64,000 nucleotides of DNA from Candidatus Flavonifractor intestinigallinarum (GCA_019119165.1 DWXO01000047.1:1-64000); one strand, 5' to 3'. Positions 44,177 through 53,010 are shown, numbered from the stretch's first letter. Notes: generated from the sequence alone by a model not told the origin. Translations and numbers: made by a program.

Positions 44177-45037
44177 ATGGAAAAAATTCATAACGTGTGC
44201 GTCATCGGCGCCGGCGTCATGGGCAGACAGATCGCCTTGAACGGGGCTGTAAGCGGATTTCAGGTGGCGCTGACCGATTCCTTCCCCGCCGCGCTGGAAA
44301 AGGCGGGGGCGTGGGCCAAATCCTACCTGACCACCTCGGTGGAAAAAGGAAAAATGACTCAGGAAGAGATGGAGGCGGCCCTGGGCCGTCTGACGGTAGA
44401 TCAGACGCTGGAGGACGCGCTGAAGCAGGCCGATCTGGTCATCGAGGCCATTATTGAGGAGGAGGAGGCCAAGCGGGAGCTGTTTACCACCGTCAGCAAA
44501 GTGGCCCCCGCCCACGCCATTGTGACCTCCAACTCCAGCTACATCCCCTCCTCCGTGTTTGCCCCCCTCTTTTCCGATCCCGGCCGTCTGGCCAACCTGC
44601 ACTACTTCAATCCCGCCATGCGGATGAAGCTGGTGGAGATCGTCCGGGGAGCGCACACCGCCGATGAGACCATCGAGACTCTGAAGGAGTTTGTGTCCGC
44701 CGTGGGCAAGACCTATATCGTGGTCAACAAGGAGATCGAGGGCTTTGTGGTGAACCGTCTGCTGCGGGCGGTGCAGGACGAGGGCTACTTCCTGCTGGAG
44801 AACGGCATCGCCTCCTTTGAGGATATCGACAAGGGCGCCGAGCTGGGTCTGAATTACCCCATGGGCCCCTTCCGGCTGATGGACCTCACCGGCCTGGATA
44901 TCAACTACTACAACCGCCAGCGGCACTATAAGGAGACGGGCGACGAGGCCGACCGTCCCCCCCGTGCGCTGGAGGAGCGCTTCCTCCGGGGAGACTACGG
45001 CAAAAAGACCGGGAAAGGCTGGTACTCCTATGAGTGA
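44177..45037 (+). CDS. 3-hydroxyacyl-CoA dehydrogenase
   Basis: 286 aa. NAD-binding VCVIGAGVMGRQIALNGAVSG at the N-terminus; the catalytic serine and histidine regions are VTSNSSYIP and LHYFNPAMRMKLVEIV; the C-terminal domain has VNKEIEGFVVNRLL and NYPMGPFRLMDLTGLD. It oxidises the 3-hydroxyacyl-CoA made by the hydratase to the 3-oxo form. AAAGGAGAATG precedes the ATG, and the 3' end overlaps the second crotonase gene by 8 nt. Confidence 0.92.
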   Translation: MEKIHNVCVIGAGVMGRQIALNGAVSGFQVALTDSFPAALEKAGAWAKSYLTTSVEKGKMTQEEMEAALGRLTVDQTLEDALKQADLVIEAIIEEEEAKRELFTTVSKVAPAHAIVTSNSSYIPSSVFAPLFSDPGRLANLHYFNPAMRMKLVEIVRGAHTADETIETLKEFVSAVGKTYIVVNKEIEGFVVNRLLRAVQDEGYFLLENGIASFEDIDKGAELGLNYPMGPFRLMDLTGLDINYYNRQRHYKETGDEADRPPRALEERFLRGDYGKKTGKGWYSYE

Positions 45038-45830
45038 CCCTGTGGGCAATGAATTGCTTCGGGTTAGCCGCAGCGGCGCCATCGCCACCATCACGCTGAA
45101 CCGGCCGGAGGTCAGCAACGCCCTGGCCTCCGAATCCTATGCCGCCGTGGCGGAAGCCCTGGAGGCCTGCGGGAGAGATGCGGATGTTCGCGCCGTGATC
45201 ATTACCGGCGAGGGAAAGCACTTTTCCGCCGGCGGCGATATCCGTAAATTCAAGGGCTATATTGAAAGCGGAACCTTCATTCAGCGGGAAAACGTGATTC
45301 GGGCCGGAAAAATGACCCAGGCGGTCCGCACCTGTCCCAAGCCGGTCATCGCCATGGTCAACGGCGCGGCGGCGGGCGCGGGCTGCGCGCTGGCCCTGTC
45401 CTGTGACTTCCGGATCATGACCCCCAAAAGCAGGCTGGGAATGTCCTTCATCAATATGGGCCTGTCCGGCGATACCGGATGTATGTATTTCCTGGAGCGC
45501 ATGATCGGGGCGGCAAAGGCCTGTGAGCTGATGATGCTGGGCAGCATGGTGGACGGTCAGGAGGCGCTGCGCCTGGGGCTTGCCAGCAAATTGGTGCCGG
45601 AGGAGCAGCTTCAGACGGAGACCCTGGCGCTGGCGGAACAGCTGGCCCGGATGCCCACCCAGGCCATTGCCCGTCAGAAGCGGCTGAGCTATGAGTTTTT
45701 CTACCGTGACCTGGCGCAGTTCAACCTCCGGGAGGCTGACTATATGTATGAGACCTCCCGCACGCCGGATTATAAGGAAGCGGTCTATGCCTTCCTGGAG
45801 AAGCGAAAGCCGGAATTTACAGGACAGTAA
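45030..45830 (+). CDS. Crotonase-family protein, probable enoyl-CoA isomerase
   Basis: 266 aa. The oxyanion-hole motifs GEGKHFSAGGDIRKF and NGAAAGAGCALALSCDFRI are kept, but both hydratase glutamates are gone: GCALA replaces GCELA, and SFINMGLSGDTGCMYFL replaces the PE-LG-P-GGGTQ segment. The latter looks like the GL-PD-G pattern of PaaG/isomerase-type crotonases. It may shift a double bond or act on an unusual intermediate. The start at 45030 lies inside the 3-hydroxyacyl-CoA dehydrogenase gene (8-nt overlap), indicating coupling. Confidence 0.85.
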   Translation: MSDPVGNELLRVSRSGAIATITLNRPEVSNALASESYAAVAEALEACGRDADVRAVIITGEGKHFSAGGDIRKFKGYIESGTFIQRENVIRAGKMTQAVRTCPKPVIAMVNGAAAGAGCALALSCDFRIMTPKSRLGMSFINMGLSGDTGCMYFLERMIGAAKACELMMLGSMVDGQEALRLGLASKLVPEEQLQTETLALAEQLARMPTQAIARQKRLSYEFFYRDLAQFNLREADYMYETSRTPDYKEAVYAFLEKRKPEFTGQ

Positions 45831-45842
45831 GGAGGGTGCAAT

Positions 45843-47009
45843 GTGAAACAGATGTTATCTGATATCAAGGTTCTGGATCTGACCACCACGGTGGCAGGAG
45901 CGGGCGCCGCCGCCATGCTGGCCGACTACGGCGCTCTTGTGATCAAGGTGGAGGGTCCTGACGGCGATCCCCTGCGGAAAATGCCGCCTTTTATGGAGGG
46001 CGAAAGCCTGGTCCACTGCTGGTTCAACCGGGGAAAGCAGTCCGTGGTTCTGGATCTGGAGACGGAGCGGGACGCCGCCGTCCTTGGGCAGATGATGAAC
46101 GGAGCCGATGTGGTGGTGGAGGATTTCAGGCCCGGATATCTGGCCCAGAAGGGGCTGGGTTACGATGCGGTCTCAGCCGCCAATCCGGGGCTGATCTACT
46201 GTTCCGTCACCCCCTTTGGTCAGACAGGCCCCTACCGGGATAAAGAGGGAAATGATCTCATGGCCCAGGCCCTCTCCGGCGTCATGGAGATCACCGGCGA
46301 GATGGACGGTCCGCCGGAAAAGCACGGCACCCCGGTGGGCGATTACGCCGCCTCCCAGAGCGCGTACTCCGCCATTGTGGCGGCCCTCTGCCTGCGGCTC
46401 AAAACCGGTGAGGGACAAGCCATCGATGTGTCCACCATGCGCAACCTGATCTGGCTCAACAGCGCTGTGGACCGGATCAATGTCAATGTCTACACCACCA
46501 GAGAGGGCAACCACCATCCCGCCCTGTCCCCCTTCGGCCTGTTCTACGGCAACAACGGTCAGAGCGTCATCATCTGCGGCCTCAACGCCAAGATCTGGAG
46601 CTCTCTGTGCCATATCATCGGCCATCCGGAGTATATCGACGATCCCCGCTACTCCACCGTAAGCCAGCGTACCGCAAACCGCTTTGAAGTGGTGGAAATG
46701 CTGGAGACCTGGCTCAAGACCTTTGACAACATCCAGGACGCCATCAAGCTGCTGGAAGAGGGCAACGTCCCCTCCTGCCAGGTCTATGGCGCCAGGGAGG
46801 TCTTTTCCGATCCCCACTATACCGATCCCCAGGTGGGCTGGCTGGTCCAGGCGCCCACTCCCACCAGCCTGCAGGCCAAGGGAAAGGCCACTTATCTGAC
46901 CCACAGTACCAACGCCAAATTCTCCAAGACACCCGGCAAAATCGGGCGGGCGCCCGACCTTGGCGAACATGACAGCGCTGTCACCGCACAGCTGGGGCTG
47001 AGGGAATGA
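45843..47009 (+). CDS. Family III CoA-transferase (CaiB/BaiF), first copy
   Basis: 388 aa. LSDIKVLDLTTTVAGAGAAAMLADYGALVIKVEGPDGDPLR is the CaiB/BaiF N-terminus, and HGTPVGDYAASQSAYSAIVAAL contains the catalytic aspartate (GDY) that forms the aspartyl-CoA anhydride. It transfers CoA between acids, which would activate the imported acid without ATP. The start is GTG 45843 with AAGGAGGGTGC upstream; the overlapping ATG at 45841 hits a stop. Confidence 0.9.
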   Translation: MKQMLSDIKVLDLTTTVAGAGAAAMLADYGALVIKVEGPDGDPLRKMPPFMEGESLVHCWFNRGKQSVVLDLETERDAAVLGQMMNGADVVVEDFRPGYLAQKGLGYDAVSAANPGLIYCSVTPFGQTGPYRDKEGNDLMAQALSGVMEITGEMDGPPEKHGTPVGDYAASQSAYSAIVAALCLRLKTGEGQAIDVSTMRNLIWLNSAVDRINVNVYTTREGNHHPALSPFGLFYGNNGQSVIICGLNAKIWSSLCHIIGHPEYIDDPRYSTVSQRTANRFEVVEMLETWLKTFDNIQDAIKLLEEGNVPSCQVYGAREVFSDPHYTDPQVGWLVQAPTPTSLQAKGKATYLTHSTNAKFSKTPGKIGRAPDLGEHDSAVTAQLGLRE

Positions 47010-47048
47010 CTGTCATCCCATGACGCGATGTGTAAAGGAGGAAAAACG

Positions 47049-48230
47049 ATGCAAGACCTGCTTTCGGGACTGAGAGTCTTGGACTTCACCACCAACGTGG
47101 CCGGGCCGGTGGCCACCGCCATGCTGGCCGACTACGGCGCTTCCGTGATTAAAGTGGAACGCCCGGTGCGGGGCGACGATAACCGCAGCTTCCCCCCCAT
47201 GATGGACGGCCAGGGCTTTATCCATTTCTGGTGCAACCGGGGAAAACAGTCCATTACCATCGATCTTGGAGATCCGGACGGGAAGCGTATCGTGGAGCAG
47301 CTGGTCCGGGAGTGCGATATCGTGGTGGAGAGCTACCGCCCGGGCATTATGAAAAAGTTCGGCATGGACTATGAGAGCTTTGCCGCCATCAAGCCGGACA
47401 TCATCTATTGCTCCGTGTCCGCCTACGGGCTTGTGGGCCCCTACTCCAAGCGGCCCGGCTACGATCTGATTGCCCAGGCCATGTCCGGTCAGATGGATCT
47501 GAACGGCGAGGCCGACGGCGCGCCCATGAAAAGCGGCATGACCCTGGGCGACTACTGGGCGGGACTGAACGCCTATTCCGCCCTGGTGACCGCCTGGTTC
47601 CACCATATGAGAACCGGCGAGGGGCAGATGATCGACGCCTCCCTGCTGCAGAACCTTCTGTTCAACAACGATACGGTGCTGGACTATAACATCGGCCGGT
47701 ACAAGACCCGCTCCGGAAACGACCACCCCTACCACGCTCCTTACGGTCAGTTCCGGGGACCGGACGGACGTTACCTCATCATTTGCGTGGACCGGGACGA
47801 GGTCTGGGTCCGGATGGCCCGGCTGCTGGGCCATGAGGAGCTGGCGGGACTGACCGAGCAGGAGCGCATTGAGCACCGGCTGGTACACCAGAAGATGATC
47901 GAGGAGTGGCTCGGGGGATTTGAGACCACGGATCAGGCGCTGAAGGCCCTGGAGGAAGCGGCAGTTCCCTCCTGCAAGGTCAGCAACATGAAGGAGGTCA
48001 GCACCGATCCCCATGTGCTGGAGAATGAGTGGCTGACCCGGGTGGACCTGCCGGAGGACATCACCACCCTCCGCTCCTGGCTGACCCGCAACGTCAACGT
48101 CACCTTTTCCAAAACGCCCGGCGTTTCCAAACCCTCTCCCGCGCTGGGCAACTGCAACTACAGCGTACTGGAGCGGCTGGGCATGACGAAGGACGAGATT
48201 GATCAACTGCAGAAGAAGTGGAATCCGTAA
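47049..48230 (+). CDS. Family III CoA-transferase (CaiB/BaiF), second copy
   Basis: 393 aa, clearly related to the preceding gene over its whole length (GLRVLDFTTNVAGPVATAMLADYGASVIKVERP; SGMTLGDYWAGLNAYSALVTAW with the catalytic Asp; FSKTPGVSKPSPALGNCN). Two adjacent family III genes may form a heteromer or act on different acids or donors. AAAGGAGGAAAAACG precedes the ATG at 47049. Confidence 0.9.
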   Translation: MQDLLSGLRVLDFTTNVAGPVATAMLADYGASVIKVERPVRGDDNRSFPPMMDGQGFIHFWCNRGKQSITIDLGDPDGKRIVEQLVRECDIVVESYRPGIMKKFGMDYESFAAIKPDIIYCSVSAYGLVGPYSKRPGYDLIAQAMSGQMDLNGEADGAPMKSGMTLGDYWAGLNAYSALVTAWFHHMRTGEGQMIDASLLQNLLFNNDTVLDYNIGRYKTRSGNDHPYHAPYGQFRGPDGRYLIICVDRDEVWVRMARLLGHEELAGLTEQERIEHRLVHQKMIEEWLGGFETTDQALKALEEAAVPSCKVSNMKEVSTDPHVLENEWLTRVDLPEDITTLRSWLTRNVNVTFSKTPGVSKPSPALGNCNYSVLERLGMTKDEIDQLQKKWNP

Positions 48231-48278
48231 TTCAAACCGTTGGGTGTCCCAGTCAAGTATACCTGAGGAGGTAATAGT

Positions 48279-49553
48279 ATGCCCCAGCTGGTCATAGCGC
48301 TGATCATTACGGTGCTGGTTATCATCTCTTTTTCCGTACAGGTGATACCCCTGCCTCTGACTGCCATGTTGGGGGCTCTGGCAATGGTGGTTTTTGGCAT
48401 CATTGAACCTGCCGACGCCATCTCAGCTTTCGGTTCTGATACGGTTATGATGGTGGCTGGGGTAATCATCATCGGCAATGCCATTTTTGAGACAGGTCTG
48501 GCAGAAAAGCTGGGCGCTTCCATCCTGAATCTGCCTATCATCGGCGGCAAGGAAAAGCGGCTGCTTCTCATTGTAATGATCATTATTACCGTGTTGTCCG
48601 CCTTTGTCAGCAATACCGCCGCCGTAGCCATGTTCCTGCCCCTGGTGGCCTCCATTGCGCAGAGCTCCAACGGGAAGATCAAAAAGAAGAACTGCTATAT
48701 GGCCATGGGTATTGCGTCGGTGGTAGGCGGTTTCTGTACCCAGTCCGGCTCCACGCCCCAGATGGTGGCGCAGGAGATCCTGCTGGAAACCGATGGCCTG
48801 CGGGGACTGACCTTTTTTGAGCTGACCAAGATCGGCGTCCTCATTGCCATTGTCATGTTCATTTACTTCCTCACGGTTGGCTACAGGCTTCAGGAGCGGT
48901 GCTTCAATTTCCCTGAGGTTCCCAATACCAGCACCACTCAGCAGACAGTTTCGCAAAGCACCTGGAAGCAGGTGGTTTCCGGCCTGATTTTGGTTGGCTG
49001 CGTCATTGGCTTTATTTCGGGCGTCCTTAGCTTCGGCATTATTTCTCTCCTGGGCGCCTGTGCCTGTATTCTCACCGGCTGCATTTCCCAGAAGCGGGTG
49101 TTTGAGACCATGGACTGGTCTACCATCATTGTGCTGGGCGGGTCCATCGGATTTGCCAACGGCATGGAAGAGAGCGGCGCGGTTAACCTGATCGGCGATG
49201 CGCTGGTCAACAGCTTCGGCCAGAATGGCGAAAATGTTCTGTTGGTCTTTGGGATGATCATTCTGCTGACGGCCCTGTTGAGCAATGTGATGTCCAACAC
49301 GGCCACAGTGGCGGTATTGGCCCCTCTGGGCATCAATGTGGCGCTGAAAATGGGCGCTGATCCCATTACCTTTGTGATCGGAATTATTATTGCCAGCAAT
49401 CTGGCCTTTGCGACCCCCATTGGTACGCCGCCCATGACCATGGTGCTGATCGGCGGCTACCGCTTTTCGGATTATGTGAAAGTAGGCGGACTATTTAACA
49501 TCATTGCAGTCGTTGTCACCATATTTGCCGTACCCCTGCTCTATGGATTTTAA
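48279..49553 (+). CDS. Second SLC13-type permease
   Basis: 424-aa membrane carrier of the ion-transporter superfamily. The motifs VSNTAAVAMFLPLVASIA and LLSNVMSNTATVAVLAPLGINVA are the duplicated SNT-containing signatures of SLC13/CitMHS-type transporters, and ASVVGGFCTQSGSTPQ and FATPIGTPPMTMVLIGGY are the re-entrant loop regions. It is clearly different from the 468-aa carrier at the operon start. It may import a second acid or export a product. GAGGAGGTAATAGT precedes the ATG. Confidence 0.85.
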   Translation: MPQLVIALIITVLVIISFSVQVIPLPLTAMLGALAMVVFGIIEPADAISAFGSDTVMMVAGVIIIGNAIFETGLAEKLGASILNLPIIGGKEKRLLLIVMIIITVLSAFVSNTAAVAMFLPLVASIAQSSNGKIKKKNCYMAMGIASVVGGFCTQSGSTPQMVAQEILLETDGLRGLTFFELTKIGVLIAIVMFIYFLTVGYRLQERCFNFPEVPNTSTTQQTVSQSTWKQVVSGLILVGCVIGFISGVLSFGIISLLGACACILTGCISQKRVFETMDWSTIIVLGGSIGFANGMEESGAVNLIGDALVNSFGQNGENVLLVFGMIILLTALLSNVMSNTATVAVLAPLGINVALKMGADPITFVIGIIIASNLAFATPIGTPPMTMVLIGGYRFSDYVKVGGLFNIIAVVVTIFAVPLLYGF

Positions 49554-49585
49554 GGTGTTACACCCCGGAACGGAAAGGAGAATTT

Positions 49586-50551
49586 ATGATGAAGGCCTCC
49601 GCGCTCTGTGATCTGCTTCATATTCAGTATCCCATCATGCAAGGAGGGATGCAGTGGCTGGCGACCCCGTCTCTGGCCGCGGCAGTCTCCAACGCGGGAG
49701 GGCTTGGCACCATAAACGCCTCTCTTTCCGAAAACCGGCAGGAGCTGATCGCGTTGATTCAGCGGACCCGGCAGCTGACCGACCGTCCCTTTGCCCTCAA
49801 TATCTCAATGCTCCCCCATTTGGCGGCCGGCGACCGCACCGATGAATTTATGGAAGTGGCCATCCAGCAGCAGGTGCCGGTCATTGAGACCTCAGGCAGA
49901 TCGCCGGCGGACTACGTCCCGGCGCTGCATCAGGCCGGGTGCAAGGTGGTCCATAAGGTGGCCTCGGTGAAGCACGCCCTCAAAGCGGAGGCGGCCGGTG
50001 TGGACGCCATCAGTATGATTGGCTTTGAGGCCGGCGGACATCCCGGCATGGACTATGTGGGCACCTTTGTGCTCCTGCCCAGCATCGTGGCAGCGGTCAA
50101 AATTCCGGTTCTGGCCGGCGGCGGCATTTGCGACGGAAAGAGCTATCTGGCCGCCCGGGCCTTGGGGGCCAGCGGCGTGATTATGGGTACCAGATTTTTG
50201 GCCTGTAAAGAGTGTCCGCTGCATGAAAACTTTAAAAACGTAATCCTTCAGGCCACGGAAAAGGACACCTTCCTGGTACAAAAGACCATTAAGAATGCCT
50301 GCCGCGTCTGGAAAAACCAGGCGTGTACCAAGCTCTATGAGCTTGAGGCCCATGGAAATCCCACCTTGCAGGACGTGCTTTACGTTGTCAACGGCCGCCG
50401 GCAGCGGCAGTGCTATGAAAGCGGAGACGTTCAAAGCGGCTCCTTCCCGGTGGGACAGTGCGTGGGACGCATCCACTCCATTCTCTCCGCCAAGGAGATC
50501 ATTGAGGAGATTGTGAGAGACGCGGAAGCACAGCTCAAGGCGCTGCTGTAG
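49586..50551 (+). CDS. Nitronate monooxygenase/FabK-like FMN protein
   Basis: 321-aa TIM-barrel flavoprotein. YPIMQGGMQWLATPSLAAAVSNAGGLGTINA, MIGFEAGGHPG and VLAGGGICDGKSYLAARALGASGVIMGTRFLA are the FMN-binding hallmarks of the NMO/FabK family. In a CoA-ester operon it may be an enoyl-CoA reductase rather than a nitronate oxidase, but this is inference. GGAAAGGAGAA precedes the ATG. It is the last gene before the operon terminator. Confidence 0.85.
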   Translation: MMKASALCDLLHIQYPIMQGGMQWLATPSLAAAVSNAGGLGTINASLSENRQELIALIQRTRQLTDRPFALNISMLPHLAAGDRTDEFMEVAIQQQVPVIETSGRSPADYVPALHQAGCKVVHKVASVKHALKAEAAGVDAISMIGFEAGGHPGMDYVGTFVLLPSIVAAVKIPVLAGGGICDGKSYLAARALGASGVIMGTRFLACKECPLHENFKNVILQATEKDTFLVQKTIKNACRVWKNQACTKLYELEAHGNPTLQDVLYVVNGRRQRQCYESGDVQSGSFPVGQCVGRIHSILSAKEIIEEIVRDAEAQLKALL

Positions 50552-50741
50552 CGTCAAAGCGCCCACAGACACTTCTACGCAATGTCAGGACCCATGTATC
50601 CGTGAGCTGCCGGTATTTTGCGGCCCAGCCTCAGCCTGCCGCCGGCTTGCGTTTTCCTGCAAATCCACCTGGGACAACCTCCCGCCATCGGTTCTGGTTC
50701 CGTAAAGTGTGGCCGCAGAAAGCGGAGATCCAATGGTCTTT

Positions 50742-50790
50742 GCACCTTCCCCCGGGCGCATTGTCATGTGCCCGGGGGAAGGTGCGTTTT
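50742..50790 (+). terminator. Terminator of the catabolic operon
   Basis: Perfect 16-bp stem GCACCTTCCCCCGGGC...GCCCGGGGGAAGGTGC followed by GTTTTGT. The exporter ribosome-binding site lies 20 nt further on, so read-through into that gene is possible. Nothing else is seen in 50552-50741. Confidence 0.8.
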
Positions 50791-50820
50791 GTACCGCCTG
50801 GCGGGAAGGAGGGCAAGCGG

Positions 50821-51810
50821 ATGCTGAAAAAATGGAGACAAAAAAATTCCCGGTTCTTTTTGAAGGACAGGGCGACCCTAACCAAACTGGCCCTGGCCTC
50901 CTATATGGGCTTTTTTCTGGTGTGGGCCTTGGGATTCCAGGCCACGGCCAGCATTAGCATCAGCGCCATCATGACCATTCCTCACGGCTCCACGGCAAGC
51001 AGGACCAGCGCCTACATACGAAAGCGGATGCTGGCGCAGATCATTGGTGTGGCCGTGGCCTATCCCCTGTATCTGTGGTTTCAGTGGGTCCCCTGGCTCC
51101 ATGACTCCCAGCGGCTGGCCCTGCCCATGACCCTGTCCCTTCTCATTACCGCCGCCATAAATCGGAAACTGCGCCTGAAGATTGCGGATATCACCATGCT
51201 GATGCCCGGCTATCTGGTCATCCTCATGACCCCCGGCTATGAGCTCTATCCCCTGATGCGGCCGGTCTATGTGCTGCTGGGGGTATTGATCGGATATGGT
51301 CTGAATGTGGTGCTCTTTGCGCCGGATTACGGTATCCTGGTGGAAAACAGCCTGGAGGAGATACAGGAGCAGCTGTGCCGGCTGATGGAACAGGCACAGC
51401 CCCTCTCCCACGAACAGCGGGCGGAGCTGAACCGGACCAAAACACAATTGGACGCCGCCAAAGGGTACCTGCTTTGCCTGAGGGAGGATAAGAAAAGGTA
51501 TGCTGCCGATGAAACCAGGCTGGCCCAATTTGAGGCCCATTTAGGGGCATGGGAGGCAGGATTTCATATTCTGCGGGCAGATTTGCCGGAGGGGGACTCT
51601 TGTGACTATTACAGCACGGCTCAGGCCCTTTTTCAGCGGCACAAGGCCATCCTAAATGGAGAAAGCGCCGCCCTGGATCAGATGACCTATCCATCCGGGC
51701 AGATGCTCTCTCAGGGGGTTCCCCTGGCCCGGCTGATCTGCTATGGACAGGCGCTGGCGGTTCTTGCCGCTGTGGCGGAAGCCCCGCAGCAGACAAAAAA
51801 TGAAGTATAA
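50821..51810 (+). CDS. Aromatic acid exporter (ArAE/FUSC-like) family protein
   Basis: 329 aa. The N-terminal half has about four to five helices (LTKLALASYMGFFLVWALGFQATASISISAIMTIPHGSTASRTSAYIRKRMLAQIIGVAVAYPLYLW...RPVYVLLGVLIGYGLNVVLFAPDY) with the RxxQxIxG pattern of ArAE/FUSC exporters, followed by a soluble helical C-terminal domain (ENSLEEIQEQLCRLMEQAQ). It probably exports an organic or aromatic acid. The start at 50821 has GGAAGGAGGGC upstream. It lies after the operon terminator and may be partly co-expressed with it. Confidence 0.82.
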   Translation: MLKKWRQKNSRFFLKDRATLTKLALASYMGFFLVWALGFQATASISISAIMTIPHGSTASRTSAYIRKRMLAQIIGVAVAYPLYLWFQWVPWLHDSQRLALPMTLSLLITAAINRKLRLKIADITMLMPGYLVILMTPGYELYPLMRPVYVLLGVLIGYGLNVVLFAPDYGILVENSLEEIQEQLCRLMEQAQPLSHEQRAELNRTKTQLDAAKGYLLCLREDKKRYAADETRLAQFEAHLGAWEAGFHILRADLPEGDSCDYYSTAQALFQRHKAILNGESAALDQMTYPSGQMLSQGVPLARLICYGQALAVLAAVAEAPQQTKNEV

Positions 51811-51840
51811 AGGCGCTTCCTGTCTCCAGGAAGCGCCTTT
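51809..51840. terminator. Bidirectional terminator between exporter and EIIC-like genes
   Basis: AAAGGCGCTTCCTG-TCT-CCAGGAAGCGCCTTT, overlapping the exporter stop codon. Confidence 0.85.
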
Positions 51841-51867
51841 CGCTGTATAAAAAGATCCGTTTGCCGG

Positions 51868-52956
51868 TCAGTCCAGCTTCAAATCTCCCTCTTTGATCCA
51901 GCCGATCCTGCGGAAGAACAGGCCGAACAGCCAGGTGAGGACGGCGGGAAGCACAAAGCAGATGAGGATCATCCCCGTCCAGTCAAAGGCGGTGATGGCC
52001 GCCTTGGCACCGGTGGCCACGTCGTTGACCCAGCCGGTGTACACCCCGATGGGGCCCACCATGCCGCAGGTGCCCATGCCGGAGGCCACGCCGGAGGCCG
52101 GGTCGTTCATCTGAAACCCAAAAACACAGGTGGCCAGAGGCCCGGTGATGGCGGAGGTCAGGATGGCGGGCAGCCAGATCCGGGGATTTTTGACGATGTT
52201 GCCCATCTGGAGCATGGAGGTGCCCAGACCCTGGCTCACCAGACCGCCCCAGCGGTTCTCCCGGAAGGAGAGCACGGCGAAGCCCACCATGTTGGCGCAG
52301 CAGCCCGCCACCGCGGCTCCGCCCGCCAGGCCGGTAAGGCCGATGGCGGCGCAGATGGCCGCCGACGAGATGGGCAGGGTGAGGGCAATGCCGATGACCA
52401 CCGACACCACAATGCCCATCCAGAAGGGCTGGAGGACGGTGGCCCACTTGACGAAGTCGCCGATGGAGGAGGCCGCCGTGCCGATGGCGGGGGCCCACAG
52501 GGCGGACAGCCCCACGCCCGCCAGGATGGTCACCAGGGGGGTGACCAGAATGTCGATTTTGGTCTCCTTGCTCACCACCTTGCCCAGCTCGGCGGCAATG
52601 ACGGCGATAAAGAGCACCGCCAGAGGCCCACCGGCCCCTTTGCCTCCGTCCAGGGTGGTGGAGCCCAGAGCGTTGGCGGCGTAGCCCACGGTGACCAGGG
52701 AGAAGAGCACCAGGGGGGGCGACTGGAGGGCGTAGCCGATGGCCACCGCCATAGCCGCGCCGCTCATGGCCGAGCAGTAGCCCCCCACCTCCACCAGAAA
52801 GGCCAGCCCCAGCTGTTTGCCCAGAGTGTCCAGGATGGTGCCGATGAGCAGGGAGCAGAACAGGCCCTGGGCCATGGCCCCCAGGGCGTCCACCCCGTAC
52901 CGCTTGGCGGAAATCACAATGTTTTTCTTTTTGAGAAATGCCGAAATCTGTCCCAT
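51868..52956 (-). CDS. PTS EIIC-like membrane protein (PTS_EIIC_2 family)
   Basis: 362 aa with about ten hydrophobic segments (GLFCSLLIGTILDTLG, GAAMAVAIGYALQSPPLVLFSLVTVGYAANALG, MGIVVSVVIGIALTLPISSAAICAAIGLTGLAGGAAVAGCCANMVGFAV). The pattern fits the stand-alone PTS_EIIC_2 family, whose members lack EIIA/EIIB domains, so phosphotransfer transport is not proven. The start at 52956 has AGAGGAACTGG upstream. A strong promoter with a 16-bp palindrome just downstream of the predicted transcription start indicates repressor control. Confidence 0.8.
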   Translation of the reverse strand: MGQISAFLKKKNIVISAKRYGVDALGAMAQGLFCSLLIGTILDTLGKQLGLAFLVEVGGYCSAMSGAAMAVAIGYALQSPPLVLFSLVTVGYAANALGSTTLDGGKGAGGPLAVLFIAVIAAELGKVVSKETKIDILVTPLVTILAGVGLSALWAPAIGTAASSIGDFVKWATVLQPFWMGIVVSVVIGIALTLPISSAAICAAIGLTGLAGGAAVAGCCANMVGFAVLSFRENRWGGLVSQGLGTSMLQMGNIVKNPRIWLPAILTSAITGPLATCVFGFQMNDPASGVASGMGTCGMVGPIGVYTGWVNDVATGAKAAITAFDWTGMILICFVLPAVLTWLFGLFFRRIGWIKEGDLKLD

Positions 52957-52985
52957 AACCAGTTCCTCTGTCAAAAAGTCATTAC

Positions 52986-53001
52986 AGGTGTCATGACACC
53001 T
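52986..53001. promoter_or_regulatory. Palindromic operator AGGTGTCATGACACCT
   Basis: A perfect 16-bp palindrome centred about 10 nt downstream of the predicted transcription start and 30 nt before the EIIC-like start codon, where a bound repressor would block transcription. Confidence 0.65.
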
Positions 53002-53010
53002 TAATGCACT

